A stretch of DNA of 64,000 bases from NCBI RefSeq assembly GCF_014646115.1, contig NZ_BMMV01000013.1, positions 124,001 through 188,000 of the forward strand. Reading direction: 5' to 3'. Position 1 is the first letter of the stretch. Every line of letters begins with the position of its first letter. A program made the position numbers and the translations under genes. Below are positions 17,055 to 25,794 of this stretch, piece after piece. This DNA is from Streptomyces camponoticapitis. Lineage in GTDB: Bacteria > Actinomycetota > Actinomycetes > Streptomycetales > Streptomycetaceae. A model generated the notes under the pieces. The model did not search any database, was not told the DNA's origin, and saw only the letters and a program-made list of their open reading frames with translations.

Positions 17055-17891
17055 ATGACAGTCATCATCTCCGCGTCCGGACTCGCCGACGAGCTCGCCG
17101 GACCCCGGCCGCCCGTCCTGCTCGACGTCCGCTACGCGCCCGGCGCCCCTCCCGGCCGCCCCGAGTACGACGCGGGCCATCTGCCGGGCGCCGTTTTCGT
17201 CGACCTCGAAGCGGAGTTGTCCGGCCCGCCCGGCGCCGGAGGCCGCCATCCGCTGCCCGACGTGGCGGCGTTCGGCGCGGTGATGCGCCGCGCGGGTGTC
17301 TCGGCCGGTACGCCCGTCGTCGTCTACGACGGAGGCCAGGGGTGGGCCGCGGCCCGCGCCTGGTGGATGCTGCGCTGGACCGGCCACCAGGACGTACGGG
17401 TGCTGGACGGCGGACTCGCGGGCTGGGACCGCCCGTTGACCACCGAGATCCCGACGCCCGACGAGGGCGACTTCAGCCCCGTACCCGATTCGCTGCCACG
17501 CCTCGACGCGGACAGCGCCGCCGCGCTGGCCCGTGACGGGCTGCTGCTGGACGCGCGGGCGGCGGAGCGCTACCGGGGCGATGTCGAACCGCTGGACCGC
17601 GTCGGCGGGCACATTCCGGGCGCGGTCTCGGCGCCGACCGCCGAGAACGTCGGCCCGGACGGCCGCTTCCTCCCGGCCGAGAAGCTCGTCGCCCGGTTCG
17701 ACGCGCTGGGTGCGAAGGGCGACGGCAGCGGCCCCGAGGTCGGGGTCTACTGCGGCTCCGGGGTGTCGGCGGCGCACGAGTTGCTGGCGCTGGAGATCGC
17801 GGGCATCCCCGCCGCGCTGTACGCCGGCTCCTGGTCGGAGTGGACGGCGGACACGGAGCGCCCGGTGGCGACGGGCCCGGACCCTCAGTGA
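17055..17891 (+). CDS. Thiosulfate/3-mercaptopyruvate sulfurtransferase (tandem rhodanese)
   Basis: This 278-residue protein has two rhodanese domains. The first is structural, with LLDVRYAPG and DAGHLPGAVFVDLE. The second carries the active-site cysteine in YCGSGVSA (Cys233), preceded by LLLDARAAERYRGD. The CGSGV loop matches the mercaptopyruvate-type (CGSGVTA) more than CRKGVT of thiosulfate enzymes. I chose the ATG at 17055 because GAGG sits nine bases upstream; an ATG three codons earlier directly abuts that sequence. A hairpin follows the stop. Confidence 0.9.
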   Translation: MTVIISASGLADELAGPRPPVLLDVRYAPGAPPGRPEYDAGHLPGAVFVDLEAELSGPPGAGGRHPLPDVAAFGAVMRRAGVSAGTPVVVYDGGQGWAAARAWWMLRWTGHQDVRVLDGGLAGWDRPLTTEIPTPDEGDFSPVPDSLPRLDADSAAALARDGLLLDARAAERYRGDVEPLDRVGGHIPGAVSAPTAENVGPDGRFLPAEKLVARFDALGAKGDGSGPEVGVYCGSGVSAAHELLALEIAGIPAALYAGSWSEWTADTERPVATGPDPQ

Positions 17892-17911
17892 CGCGGGCCG
17901 GCGCCTGACGT

Positions 17912-17956
17912 CAGGGACCGGGGCCGTACGCCCGCTTCGCGTACGGCCCTGGCCCA
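17912..17956. terminator. Imperfect bidirectional hairpin between sulfurtransferase and sepH
   Basis: The sequence around GGGCCGTACGC (17921-17931) pairs with GCGTACGGCCC (17939-17949), and flanking bases pair imperfectly on both sides. It lies between two converging genes. Confidence 0.7.
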
Positions 17957-17973
17957 CTGACGACCCGTCCTGC

Positions 17974-19023
17974 TCAGTCCTGCTTCTTGCGACGGGTGCC
18001 GAACACGATCTCGTCCCAGCTCGGCACGGCGGCACGGCGGTTGGGCCGTACTCCGTCGGCCTCCGCCTGACGGTCGGTCGTACCGGTCAGCCGGTCACGG
18101 TGGCCCGCCACCGAACGCGGCATCAGAACGTCCGCGTACGCCGACCCCGCGCCCGCCGAGGCGGCCGGAGCCACCGGCTCCTCCTCCTCGGGCGCCTGAC
18201 CGGGCTCGATCGCCGGCGGCTCGGGCTGGGACGGCCGCTCCGGGACCACCATGTCGCCACGGAAGCTCGGCACCGCCTCCAGCAGGCTCGTCAGGGTGTC
18301 GCGCTCGCTGGTGTCCTCGTCCGGGTCCGTCGTCGGCCGGTCCGTCTGCCGTTCCAGGGCGCGGTCGAGGGGCCGTTCGCGATCCCTCGGCAGCCGCGCG
18401 ATGCGCGGGACGAACGGGAAGCTCGGCTCCTTCGTGGCGACGGCGAGCGAGTCGTCCGTCTCCCCGATCAGCGAGCGCGCCTCGTCGTCGACGGCCTGGA
18501 CGAGCCGCCGCGGCGGGTCGTACGTCCAACTCGCCGAGTGCGGTTCACCCGCCACCCGGTAGACGAGCAGGACCTCCCACGTGCCGTCGTCGCGGCGCCA
18601 CGAGTCCCACTGCGCGGTCTCCTTCTCGGCGCCGCGCATGAGCAGCCGCTCGTGCACCGCCTCGCCCAGCTGGGGACCAGTGTTCTCGCCGGGGCGGCGC
18701 ACCGCCGTCTTCCGGGCGCGCTCGGCCATGAAGGCGCGCTCGGCCAGCACGGGGCCCTCGAAGCGCCGGACCCGGTCGACCGGGATCCCGGCCATCTGGG
18801 CGACCTCTTCGGCGGAGGCTCCGGAACGTATCCGCGCCTGGATGTCACGGGGTCTGAGGTGGCTCTCCACCTCGATCTCGATCTGGCCGAGACGGGCACG
18901 GTCGTTACGTACGGCCGCGCGCAGCCGCTCGTCGATGGGGAGCGTGTACTCCGTGCTGTCGGCAGCCTTGAGCACCAGTCGTGTGCCGTCGTTGGAGACG
19001 GCCACGACACGCAGTTCGGGCAT
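17974..19023 (-). CDS. sepH: Cell division protein SepH (DUF3071)
   Basis: SepH binds FtsZ directly and promotes Z-ring assembly in actinobacteria. The 349-residue protein begins MPELRVVAVSNDGTRLVLK and contains the N-terminal DUF3071 region with a helix-turn-helix (about residues 70-95, ASAEEVAQMAGIPVDRVRRFEGP) known to mediate FtsZ contact. The middle is acidic and Pro-rich, and the C-terminus keeps the basic conserved RAAVPSWDEIVFGTRRKK segment. The ATG follows GGGAGG with good spacing; an upstream extension in frame has no ribosome site. It is divergent from the membrane-protein gene at 19510. Confidence 0.92.
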   Translation of the reverse strand: MPELRVVAVSNDGTRLVLKAADSTEYTLPIDERLRAAVRNDRARLGQIEIEVESHLRPRDIQARIRSGASAEEVAQMAGIPVDRVRRFEGPVLAERAFMAERARKTAVRRPGENTGPQLGEAVHERLLMRGAEKETAQWDSWRRDDGTWEVLLVYRVAGEPHSASWTYDPPRRLVQAVDDEARSLIGETDDSLAVATKEPSFPFVPRIARLPRDRERPLDRALERQTDRPTTDPDEDTSERDTLTSLLEAVPSFRGDMVVPERPSQPEPPAIEPGQAPEEEEPVAPAASAGAGSAYADVLMPRSVAGHRDRLTGTTDRQAEADGVRPNRRAAVPSWDEIVFGTRRKKQD

Positions 19024-19509
19024 GGGGACCTCCCGGGTGGTGCCTGCCGACGTCACGTGCGTCGCTGCTTCCGCTAGTCGAGTGTGACTTGCCCGGGTGC
19101 AGCCTGCCACAACCTTGCCGAGTTGCCCGGCGTGTCGGGCATGGGCCCTGGAACGCCGTCATGACACGGTTACCTATTGCGACGCAGAGTGACAGACCTG
19201 GTCACGCTGTGTAGCAGGCGCCCGTGCGGTGCCATCGCGCCGCCGGATCGAGTGCCACTTCGGCCCCCTCCCGTAGACCCGGACACCTGTGAGGGAATCC
19301 GGCCCCAGGGCTCGCCACAGTACTCCATTCGGACCATCGGGGTGGACTGCCACGCCACCCAACTTCTTCGGGGGCGGGGGAGTTGAGAGGGTGTCCGTAT
19401 CCCGCACGGGTGTCCCAATTCACATAATCTCCCGAAGCGGAACCATCGGATTCGCCCAGATGCCCCTTCTTGGTGCACGGTGGCACAGATGGTCGAGCAG
19501 AGGTCGGAG
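19024..19509. other. Gene-free divergent promoter region of sepH and a membrane-protein gene
   Basis: These 486 bp contain no supported gene; overlapping short frames on both strands cancel one another. The part nearest the plus-strand gene is relatively AT-rich (CCCAATTCACATAATCTCCC near 19411-19430), which would suit a promoter. I found no strong inverted repeat. Confidence 0.4.
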
Positions 19510-20388
19510 ATGGATCAGAGTCAGAAGCCGGACAGCCGGACCGGCGAGCGGACCGCCCCCGGGCGGCTCGAACTGAGCGTGCCGCAGGTCGCGGGCAGCG
19601 CGCTCGCCGCGGTCGCGGCGGCCGTGTTCGCCTCCAAGCTCGGGGTGTACGGCACGATCATCGGCGCCGGCGTCGTCAGCGTGATCGCCACCAGTGGGGG
19701 TCCGCTCTTCCAGCATCTGTTCCGGCGCACCGGTGACCAGCTACGCGAGGTCACGGTCCAGGTGAAGCCCAGGGCGCGCCAGGTGTACGACTCCGAGCCA
19801 CCGTCTCCGGCCGCCGGGGTTCCGGTTCCTGATCCGCATCCGTCTGCGCATCCGGATCCGTCTGCGCATGCGCAGGAGCCTTCCGCGCGGGGTGAGTTTG
19901 GGGGAGCCACCACGTACGGCACGCGGATACGGGGCCGGAAGCGGTCCGTCGTCGCGGCCGTCGTCGTCTTCACCGTCGCGATGCTCGCCATCACCGGCTA
20001 CGAGCTGGCCGCCGGCCAGGACCTGAGCGGCGGCAAGGGAACGACCTTCAGCTCCGTCGTACGCGGCGGGGACACCGGCCGGGACTCCCCACCCGACCGG
20101 CCGGCCGGCCCGAAGGACGGCGGAACGACCCCCTCCGACGACGGCACCGACCCGGGGACGGACACCGGCCCGGGTACCGGCCCCACCGACACCCCGACCC
20201 CGACCCCGTCCGCACCGGGCGGCGGCCAGAGCCCGGACGCCCCGGAGAGCCCGGACACCCCCGAGACCGGCGGCCCTTCGACCGTGCCCTCGCCCGGCAC
20301 CTCGCAGCCGGACGGCGGTACCGCCGGATCCGGTCACCCCGAGGGCGGCACCGCCCCGCCCCCGCCCGCCGTCGCGCCGTCGGGCTGA
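19510..20388 (+). CDS. Membrane protein with glycine-zipper-like N-terminus and disordered tail
   Basis: I do not recognise a named family. The 292-residue product has a first hydrophobic segment near residues 25-60, rich in Ala/Gly small residues (AGSALAAVAAAVFASKLGVYG), then a basic linker, then one clear transmembrane helix near residues 145-170 (VVAAVVVFTVAMLAITGYEL). The remaining 115 residues are Pro/Gly/Asp/Thr-rich and probably extracellular and disordered. The linker DNA has a short direct repeat (TCCGTCTGCGCAT twice near 19840-19872). I chose the ATG at 19510 because AGAGG lies seven bases upstream; ATG 19489 and GTG 19480 are alternatives. Confidence 0.7.
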   Translation: MDQSQKPDSRTGERTAPGRLELSVPQVAGSALAAVAAAVFASKLGVYGTIIGAGVVSVIATSGGPLFQHLFRRTGDQLREVTVQVKPRARQVYDSEPPSPAAGVPVPDPHPSAHPDPSAHAQEPSARGEFGGATTYGTRIRGRKRSVVAAVVVFTVAMLAITGYELAAGQDLSGGKGTTFSSVVRGGDTGRDSPPDRPAGPKDGGTTPSDDGTDPGTDTGPGTGPTDTPTPTPSAPGGGQSPDAPESPDTPETGGPSTVPSPGTSQPDGGTAGSGHPEGGTAPPPPAVAPSG

Positions 20389-20400
20389 GGCCGGGCCGGG

Positions 20401-21738
20401 CTATCCGCCGACGACCCGCCGCAGATACGGATTGCCGAACAGCCGCTCCGGGTCCAGCCGGTCGCGTACCGCCGTGAACTCCTCGAAGCGCGGATAGACC
20501 CCGGCCAGATACGCCGCGTCCCGCGTGTGCACCTTGCCCCAGTGCGGCCGGCCGCCGTGCGCGGTCATGATCCGCTCCACCGCCGTGAAGTACGAGCGGT
20601 AGGGCGTGCCCCGGTACAGATGCACCGCGATGTACGCCGTCTCCCGGCCGGACGCCGTCGACAGCGGGATGTCGTCGGCGGGCGCGGTCCGCACCTCGAC
20701 CGGGAAACTCACCCGAAGTGGTGAGCGCTCGATCATGGCCTTGACCTCGCGCAGCGCGTCCACCGCCACCTCGCGCGGCAGCGCGTACTCCATCTCCACG
20801 AAGCGCACCCGGCGCGGGGTCGTGAAGACTTTGTAAGGAATGTCCGTGTACGTACGGGCCGAGAGCGCGCGGCTGGAGATTCTGGCGATCGAGGGGATGA
20901 CCCGGGGCACCGCGCGGCCGACCGAACAGGCCACCTGGAAGAGGCCGTTGGAGAGGAGTTCGTCCTCGATCCAGCCGCTGACCGTACCGGCCGGGGCCGC
21001 CGGGCCCGCGCTGCGATTGTTGCGCTTGGTGTTGCAGTTGCCGGTGTGCGGGAACCAGTAGAACTCGAAGTGCTCGTTCTCCGCGACGAGCCCGTCGAAG
21101 TCCGCCGTCACCCGGTCGAAGGACATCGGCTCCTCGCGCGCCCTCAGCAGGAAGAGCGGTTCCACGGCGAAGGTGACCGCCGTGATGATCCCGAGCGCGC
21201 CGAGTCCGACCCGGGCACTGGCGAAGATCTCCGGATTCTCCGAAGGGGAGCAGGTGAGGACCGAGCCGTCCGCGGTGACGAGTTCCAGAGCCCGGATCTG
21301 TGCGGCTGTCGAGGCCGAGTCGCGGCCGGTGCCGTGCGTGCCCGTGGACGTCGCGCCCGCGACGGTCTGATCCATGATGTCGCCCATGTTCGTGAGCGAC
21401 AGGCCCTCCCTGGCGAGGGCCTCGTTCAGCCGCCTCAGCGGGGTGCCCGCCGCCACGGTGACGGTGCCGGCCTTCCGGTCGATCTCACGGATGCCGGTGA
21501 GCAGTTCGGGCCGTATCAGCAGACCGTCGGTGGCCGCCGCGGAGGTGAACGAGTGCCCCGTGCCGACCGCCTTGACCCGGAGCCCGTCCGCGGCCGCCGC
21601 GCGGACCGCCTCGGCGAGCTCCTCCACGGAGGCGGGGGAGAACACGCGGGAGGGACGTGCGCTCACGTTCCCCGCCCAGTTACGCCAGGTGTGTGCCGGG
21701 TACCTCGTCGTCGCCCCGCCCGTACCGGTGTTGGTCAT
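20401..21738 (-). CDS. FAD-linked oxidase, D-arabinono-1,4-lactone oxidase-like
   Basis: This 445-residue protein has a VAO-type FAD-binding domain followed by an ALO domain. The opening WRNWAGN and the GTGHSFTSAAATDG loop bind FAD, the VAGATSTGTHGTG motif lies near residue 130, and the C-terminal HWGK signature (PHWGKVHTRD) is intact near residue 405. Relatives oxidise sugar lactones or polyols such as xylitol (alditol oxidase), so the substrate is open. It overlaps the upstream MFS gene by 59 bases on the same strand, suggesting translational coupling and a shared substrate or product. Confidence 0.88.
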   Translation of the reverse strand: MTNTGTGGATTRYPAHTWRNWAGNVSARPSRVFSPASVEELAEAVRAAAADGLRVKAVGTGHSFTSAAATDGLLIRPELLTGIREIDRKAGTVTVAAGTPLRRLNEALAREGLSLTNMGDIMDQTVAGATSTGTHGTGRDSASTAAQIRALELVTADGSVLTCSPSENPEIFASARVGLGALGIITAVTFAVEPLFLLRAREEPMSFDRVTADFDGLVAENEHFEFYWFPHTGNCNTKRNNRSAGPAAPAGTVSGWIEDELLSNGLFQVACSVGRAVPRVIPSIARISSRALSARTYTDIPYKVFTTPRRVRFVEMEYALPREVAVDALREVKAMIERSPLRVSFPVEVRTAPADDIPLSTASGRETAYIAVHLYRGTPYRSYFTAVERIMTAHGGRPHWGKVHTRDAAYLAGVYPRFEEFTAVRDRLDPERLFGNPYLRRVVGG

Positions 21739-22945
21739 CAGCCCCGTACCCCTCCCGATCCGTTGGCCGCTCCCGCAGCCGGCGGTGGCCCACCAGCGCG
21801 ACCAGGGCCGCGGCCACTCCCGACACGACGGGCACAGCGAACCCCGTCCGCGCTCCGGCGGCGTCGACCGCCCATCCCGCGGCGGAGGAGCCGAGCGCCA
21901 CCCCGACGGCGAGTCCGGTGCTGACCCAGGTCATGCCTTCGGTGAGGTTGGTACGAGGTACGTGCGCTTCGACGAGGGCCATGGTCGTCACCATCGTGGG
22001 TGCGACCGAGAGGCCGGCGACGAAGAGCGCCACGGCCAGGATCGGCAGATTCCCGGCCAGTTGGAGGGGGATCATACTCACGGCCATCGCGCAGACTCCC
22101 ACCAGCCACCTCCCGGACGCGCTGCCGCGCGGACGCAGCAGCCCGAAGACGAGTCCGGCAAGGCAGGAACCGAGCGCGTACACCGCGAGCACGAGGCTCG
22201 CCGCCGTCTTGTTGCCCCGTTCCTCCGCGAACGCCACGGTCACCACGTCGACGGAGCCGAAGATCGCGCCGGTCGCCACGAACGTCACCACCAGGACCTG
22301 AAGGGCGGGGGAGCGCAGCGCGGTGCCCCCGGTGTGGTGCTCACGCGGCTGCGGCACGGGCTCGGTGGCCCGCTGCGCCGTCAGCCAGAAGACGCCGGTC
22401 ACCAGGAAGAGCGCGGCCAGCGTCGGCCCCGCCGCGGGGAACCAGGCCGTGGACAGACCGATCGCGATGATCGGGCCGAAGATGAAGCACAGCTCGTCGA
22501 CGATCGACTCCCAGGAGTACGCGGCGTGCAGCTCGCGCGGCGACCCCCGGTAGAGCTCCGCCCAGCGCGCCCGGACCATCGACCCCACGCTCGGCACAGA
22601 GCCCGCGCCCGCAGCGAAGACGAAGAGCGTCCACTCCGGGGCCGACCGCTCGGCGCACACCAGCAGTCCGGTGACGGCCGTCACGGCGGTCAGCGCGGCG
22701 GGCCGCAGCACCCGCCGCTGGCCGTGCCGGTCCACGAGCCGGGAGATCAGCGGACCCAACCCGGCGGCCGACATCGCCAGCGTCGCCGCCAGCGCGCCCG
22801 CCAGCCCGTAACGCCCGGTGAGCTGGGAGATCATCGTCACGATGCCGATGCCCATCATCGACAGCGGCATCCGGCCGACCAGACCGGCCGCGCTGAATCT
22901 CCCGGCTCCGGGCGCGGCGAATATCGCGCGGTAGGGACTGGCCAC
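21680..22945 (-). CDS. MFS transporter
   Basis: This 421-residue membrane protein shows about 12 hydrophobic helices. The SRLVDRHGQRRVLRP loop after helix 2 matches the MFS G-x-x-x-D-R-x-G-R/K motif A. The central loop (AQRATEPVPQPREHHTGG) separates two six-helix halves. The substrate is unknown; the profile resembles drug or sugar exporters. The chosen start is GTG at 22945, preceded by CCGGAG; a longer frame runs upstream into the intergenic region before hemH but is compositionally unlike protein. The 3' end overlaps the flavoenzyme gene. Confidence 0.85.
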   Translation of the reverse strand: MASPYRAIFAAPGAGRFSAAGLVGRMPLSMMGIGIVTMISQLTGRYGLAGALAATLAMSAAGLGPLISRLVDRHGQRRVLRPAALTAVTAVTGLLVCAERSAPEWTLFVFAAGAGSVPSVGSMVRARWAELYRGSPRELHAAYSWESIVDELCFIFGPIIAIGLSTAWFPAAGPTLAALFLVTGVFWLTAQRATEPVPQPREHHTGGTALRSPALQVLVVTFVATGAIFGSVDVVTVAFAEERGNKTAASLVLAVYALGSCLAGLVFGLLRPRGSASGRWLVGVCAMAVSMIPLQLAGNLPILAVALFVAGLSVAPTMVTTMALVEAHVPRTNLTEGMTWVSTGLAVGVALGSSAAGWAVDAAGARTGFAVPVVSGVAAALVALVGHRRLRERPTDREGYGADDQHRYGRGDDEVPGTHLA

Positions 22946-23099
22946 GTGTCGCTCCGGTGTGCGCTGTCGCGAGTGACGGCGGATACGGCCGCGGGGCACT
23001 GGCGGTAAGGAATGAACGAGCCAAGACAGCTTACGGTCCGGGGGTCCGCGAGCGTGCCGCGGTTCACGGCCCGTCAGTGGCGGATGGCAGGATCGAGGC

Positions 23100-24227
23100 A
23101 TGCCCGAACAGCGTGCCACTTCTCCCTACGACGCCCTTCTCCTGCTGTCCTTCGGTGGTCCTGAGGGCCCCGACGACGTGGTCCCGTTCCTGGAGAACGT
23201 GACGCGGGGCCGGGGCATCCCGAAGGAACGGCTCAAAGAGGTCGGCCGGCACTACTTCCTGTTCGGCGGCGTCAGCCCGATCAACGAACAGAACCGCGCC
23301 CTGCTCGGGGCCCTGCGCAAGGACTTCGCGGAGCACGGTCTGGATCTGCCCGTCTACTGGGGCAACCGCAACTGGACGCCCTGTCTGACCGACACCCTGC
23401 GGGAGATGACGAGGGACGGCAGGCGCCGTATCGCCGTGCTCGCCACCAGCGCGTACGCCTCGTACTCCGGCTGCCGCCAGTACCGCGAGAACCTCGCGGA
23501 CGCGCTCGCGGCGCTGGTCGAGGAGGGCCTGGAGCCGCCCCGTGTCGACAAGCTGCGGCACTACTTCAACCACCCCGGCTTCGTACGGCCCATGGTCGAC
23601 AGCGTGCTCACCTCCCTCGCCGACCTTCCCGAGGAGGTCCGCGCGGGGGCGCGTCTCGCCTTCACGACCCACTCCGTCCCGGTGGCCGCCGCCGACACCT
23701 CCGGCCCCGTCGAGGACCACGGGGACGGCGGCGCGTACGTCGCCCAGCACCTCGACGTTGCGCGGCTGATCGCCGACGCCGTGCGCGAGGAGACCGGTGT
23801 CGAGCACCCCTGGCAGCTCGTCTACCAGTCGCGCAGCGGGGCCCCGCACATCCCGTGGCTGGAGCCCGACATCTGCGACCACCTGGAGGCCGTGTACGGC
23901 GACGGGGCCCCGGCGGTCGTCATGGTGCCCATCGGGTTCGTCTCGGACCACATGGAGGTGCTGTACGACCTCGACACCGAGGCCACGGCCAAGGCCGCCG
24001 AACTGGGCCTGCCGGTCCGGCGTTCGGCCACGGTGGGGGCCGACGAGAGGTTCGTCGGCGCCGTACGCGATCTGCTCCTGGAGCGCGCGGCGACCGAGCG
24101 CGGGCGCGCGGCGGAGCGGTGCGCGCTCGGGGCGCTCGGGCCGAGCCACGACGTCTGCCCGGTCGGCTGCTGCCCGGCGAGAACGCCCCGCCCGGCCGCC
24201 GCGGGCGCCGACAGCCCGTACTCCTGA
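23100..24227 (+). CDS. hemH: Coproporphyrin/protoporphyrin ferrochelatase
   Basis: This 375-residue enzyme inserts iron into a porphyrin late in heme synthesis; in actinobacteria the route is coproporphyrin-dependent (CpfC). The start YDALLLLSFGGPEGPDDVVPF and the FTTHSVP motif with catalytic His191 are clear. Cys125 (SGCRQY) together with C-terminal Cys341, Cys353, Cys357 and Cys358 fits the [2Fe-2S] cluster known in actinobacterial ferrochelatases. The C-terminus extends about 15 Pro/Ala-rich residues past the cysteines. It is divergent from the MFS gene and followed, after 158 bp with degenerate CGTACGCCCG repeats, by the inositol monophosphatase gene. Confidence 0.95.
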   Translation: MPEQRATSPYDALLLLSFGGPEGPDDVVPFLENVTRGRGIPKERLKEVGRHYFLFGGVSPINEQNRALLGALRKDFAEHGLDLPVYWGNRNWTPCLTDTLREMTRDGRRRIAVLATSAYASYSGCRQYRENLADALAALVEEGLEPPRVDKLRHYFNHPGFVRPMVDSVLTSLADLPEEVRAGARLAFTTHSVPVAAADTSGPVEDHGDGGAYVAQHLDVARLIADAVREETGVEHPWQLVYQSRSGAPHIPWLEPDICDHLEAVYGDGAPAVVMVPIGFVSDHMEVLYDLDTEATAKAAELGLPVRRSATVGADERFVGAVRDLLLERAATERGRAAERCALGALGPSHDVCPVGCCPARTPRPAAAGADSPYS

Positions 24228-24385
24228 CGCCGCGCCCGCCCGAGTGTCCGGCTCCCGCGTGTCCGGCAGCCGTACGCCCGACTTCCCGGGTCTCTGACCC
24301 CCGTACGCCCGCTCCGCCCGCCCGACGCCTCGTACGCCCGACGCCCGTCGCATCGCCCGGTGCCCTCCCGAGGAGTGACCTGCCA

Positions 24386-25186
24386 GTGACCGACCCCCTC
24401 ATCCCCGAACTGCTCTCCCTCGCCCTGGAGGCCGCTCGCCGGGCCGGGGCGCTCCTGCGCGACGGCCGCCCCGCCGACCTGGGCGTGGCCGCGACGAAGT
24501 CCAGCCCGATCGACGTCGTCACGGAGATGGACATCGCCGCCGAGAAGCTGATCACGGGCTTCCTGGCCGGGAACCGCCCCGACGACGGCTTCCTCGGTGA
24601 GGAGGGCGCGAGTTCGCCGGGCAGCAGCGGTGTCCGCTGGGTGATCGACCCGCTGGACGGCACGGTCAACTATCTGTACGGGCTCCCGACCTGGGCCGTC
24701 TCCATCGCCGCCGAACGCGACGGCGAGACCCTCGTCGGCGTCGTCGAGGCCCCGATGCGCCGCGAGACCTTCCGGGCCGTGCTCGGCGGCGGCGCGTTCC
24801 TCAACGATCACCCGGTGACCTGCCGTCCGGCGCCGCCCCTCGACCAGGCTCTGGTCTCGACCGGCTTCAACTACGTCACCGCCGTCCGCACCAACCAGGC
24901 GGCGCTGGCGGCCCGGCTCATCCCCCAGCTGCGGGACATCCGGCGCGGCGGCTCCGCGGCCGTCGACCTCTGCGACGTCGCCGCGGGCCGGCTCGACGGC
25001 TACTACGAGCGGGGGCTGCACCCCTGGGACCTCGCGGCCGGCGATCTCGTCGCACGCGAGGCGGGCGCGCTCACCGGCGGCCGTCCCGGCGCCCCGGCCG
25101 ACGGCGACCTCGCCGTGGCGGCCTCCCCGGGCGTCTTCGAACCGCTCCAGGCGCTGCTGGAGGAGTACGGCGCCTGGCACGACTGA
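24386..25186 (+). CDS. Inositol monophosphatase family protein
   Basis: This 266-residue Mg2+-dependent phosphatase carries the family motifs: DVVTEMDIAAEK (about 38), GEEG (about 68), and the WVIDPLDGTVNYLYGLP signature (about 80-97) with metal-binding Asp residues. The later HPWDLAAGDLVAREAGA motif (about 210) supplies the last metal ligand. Substrates could be inositol-1-phosphate, histidinol phosphate or fructose bisphosphate. The position matches suhB (Rv2701c) in the mycobacterial gene order. The start is GTG with GAGGAG upstream; earlier in-frame starts lie inside hemH. Confidence 0.9.
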   Translation: MTDPLIPELLSLALEAARRAGALLRDGRPADLGVAATKSSPIDVVTEMDIAAEKLITGFLAGNRPDDGFLGEEGASSPGSSGVRWVIDPLDGTVNYLYGLPTWAVSIAAERDGETLVGVVEAPMRRETFRAVLGGGAFLNDHPVTCRPAPPLDQALVSTGFNYVTAVRTNQAALAARLIPQLRDIRRGGSAAVDLCDVAAGRLDGYYERGLHPWDLAAGDLVAREAGALTGGRPGAPADGDLAVAASPGVFEPLQALLEEYGAWHD

Positions 25187-25216
25187 CCGGCCACCCCCGG
25201 GCCCGTACCGGCAGGA

Positions 25217-25253
25217 AAGGACCCCGGCACCGTCCCATGGCGCCGGGGTCCTT
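25217..25253. terminator. Bidirectional 12-bp hairpin after the inositol monophosphatase gene
   Basis: AAGGACCCCGGC (25217-25228) pairs exactly with GCCGGGGTCCTT (25242-25253). The loop is 13 bases. It lies between converging genes. Confidence 0.82.
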
Positions 25254-25263
25254 CCCGTACGGG

Positions 25264-25437
25264 TCACACGTTCGCGGCGCCGAACTGAACGCCGTGCTCC
25301 GCGGCGAGGCGGTGCAGGTCCTCGAGCTCTTCCTGCTCGACCTCCGCGAGGAAGTCGTCGCCCGTCTCACGAGCCCGTGTGAGATCGGATTCCGTGGCCC
25401 TTATACGCTGCAGAAGACCTGCGGTGAATGCGTCCAT
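25264..25437 (-). CDS. Small conserved hypothetical protein (57 aa)
   Basis: This very small acidic, entirely helical-looking protein (MDAFTAGLLQRIRATESDL to GVQFGAANV) has no motif I can assign, though similar peptides next to cutR are familiar in Streptomyces. AAGGGGG lies a suitable distance upstream of the ATG. Longer in-frame starts reach into the promoter region of cutR and look non-coding. It is divergent from cutRS. Confidence 0.72.
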   Translation of the reverse strand: MDAFTAGLLQRIRATESDLTRARETGDDFLAEVEQEELEDLHRLAAEHGVQFGAANV

Positions 25438-25794
25438 TGCGCCCCCTTGGCGTGGGTCGATGGCACGGGGGTGTGCCGGCGTCTGATCAAGTGGCACCTG
25501 GAAGTGCCGACGGCGGTCGATCACGCACCACTCCCTCTGGGGGACAGAGCGGGTAGTGGCATGCCACGTGAAGGGCGTGATCTCGGGCGTGCACTCGTCA
25601 TCCCCAGGGCGACTCCGGGAGAAACCTCCCCACATTCAATAATCTTGCGTATTCCTTCCGTATGCCGGGCGGTCGGCATTGTCTTACCGCCGGTTTATGC
25701 GCGTAGCGGGCAGGATGGGCCCGCACAGCCAGTGCTACGACCTGCCCGGTTCCCCGGTACTCCGGCAATGGGCCCTTGAGGAAGGAACAGCGAC
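25438..25794. other. Divergent promoter region upstream of cutR
   Basis: These 357 bp have no convincing gene. An AT-richer patch (TTCAATAATCTTGCGTATTC near 25635-25654) is the likeliest promoter position for the plus strand. GAGGAAGGAA just before 25795 is the cutR ribosome site. Confidence 0.4.

Noticed and set aside
24228..24385. CGTACGCCCG degenerate repeats between hemH and the phosphatase
   Set aside because: Units are short and irregular, and the CGTACG hexamer is common in this genome.
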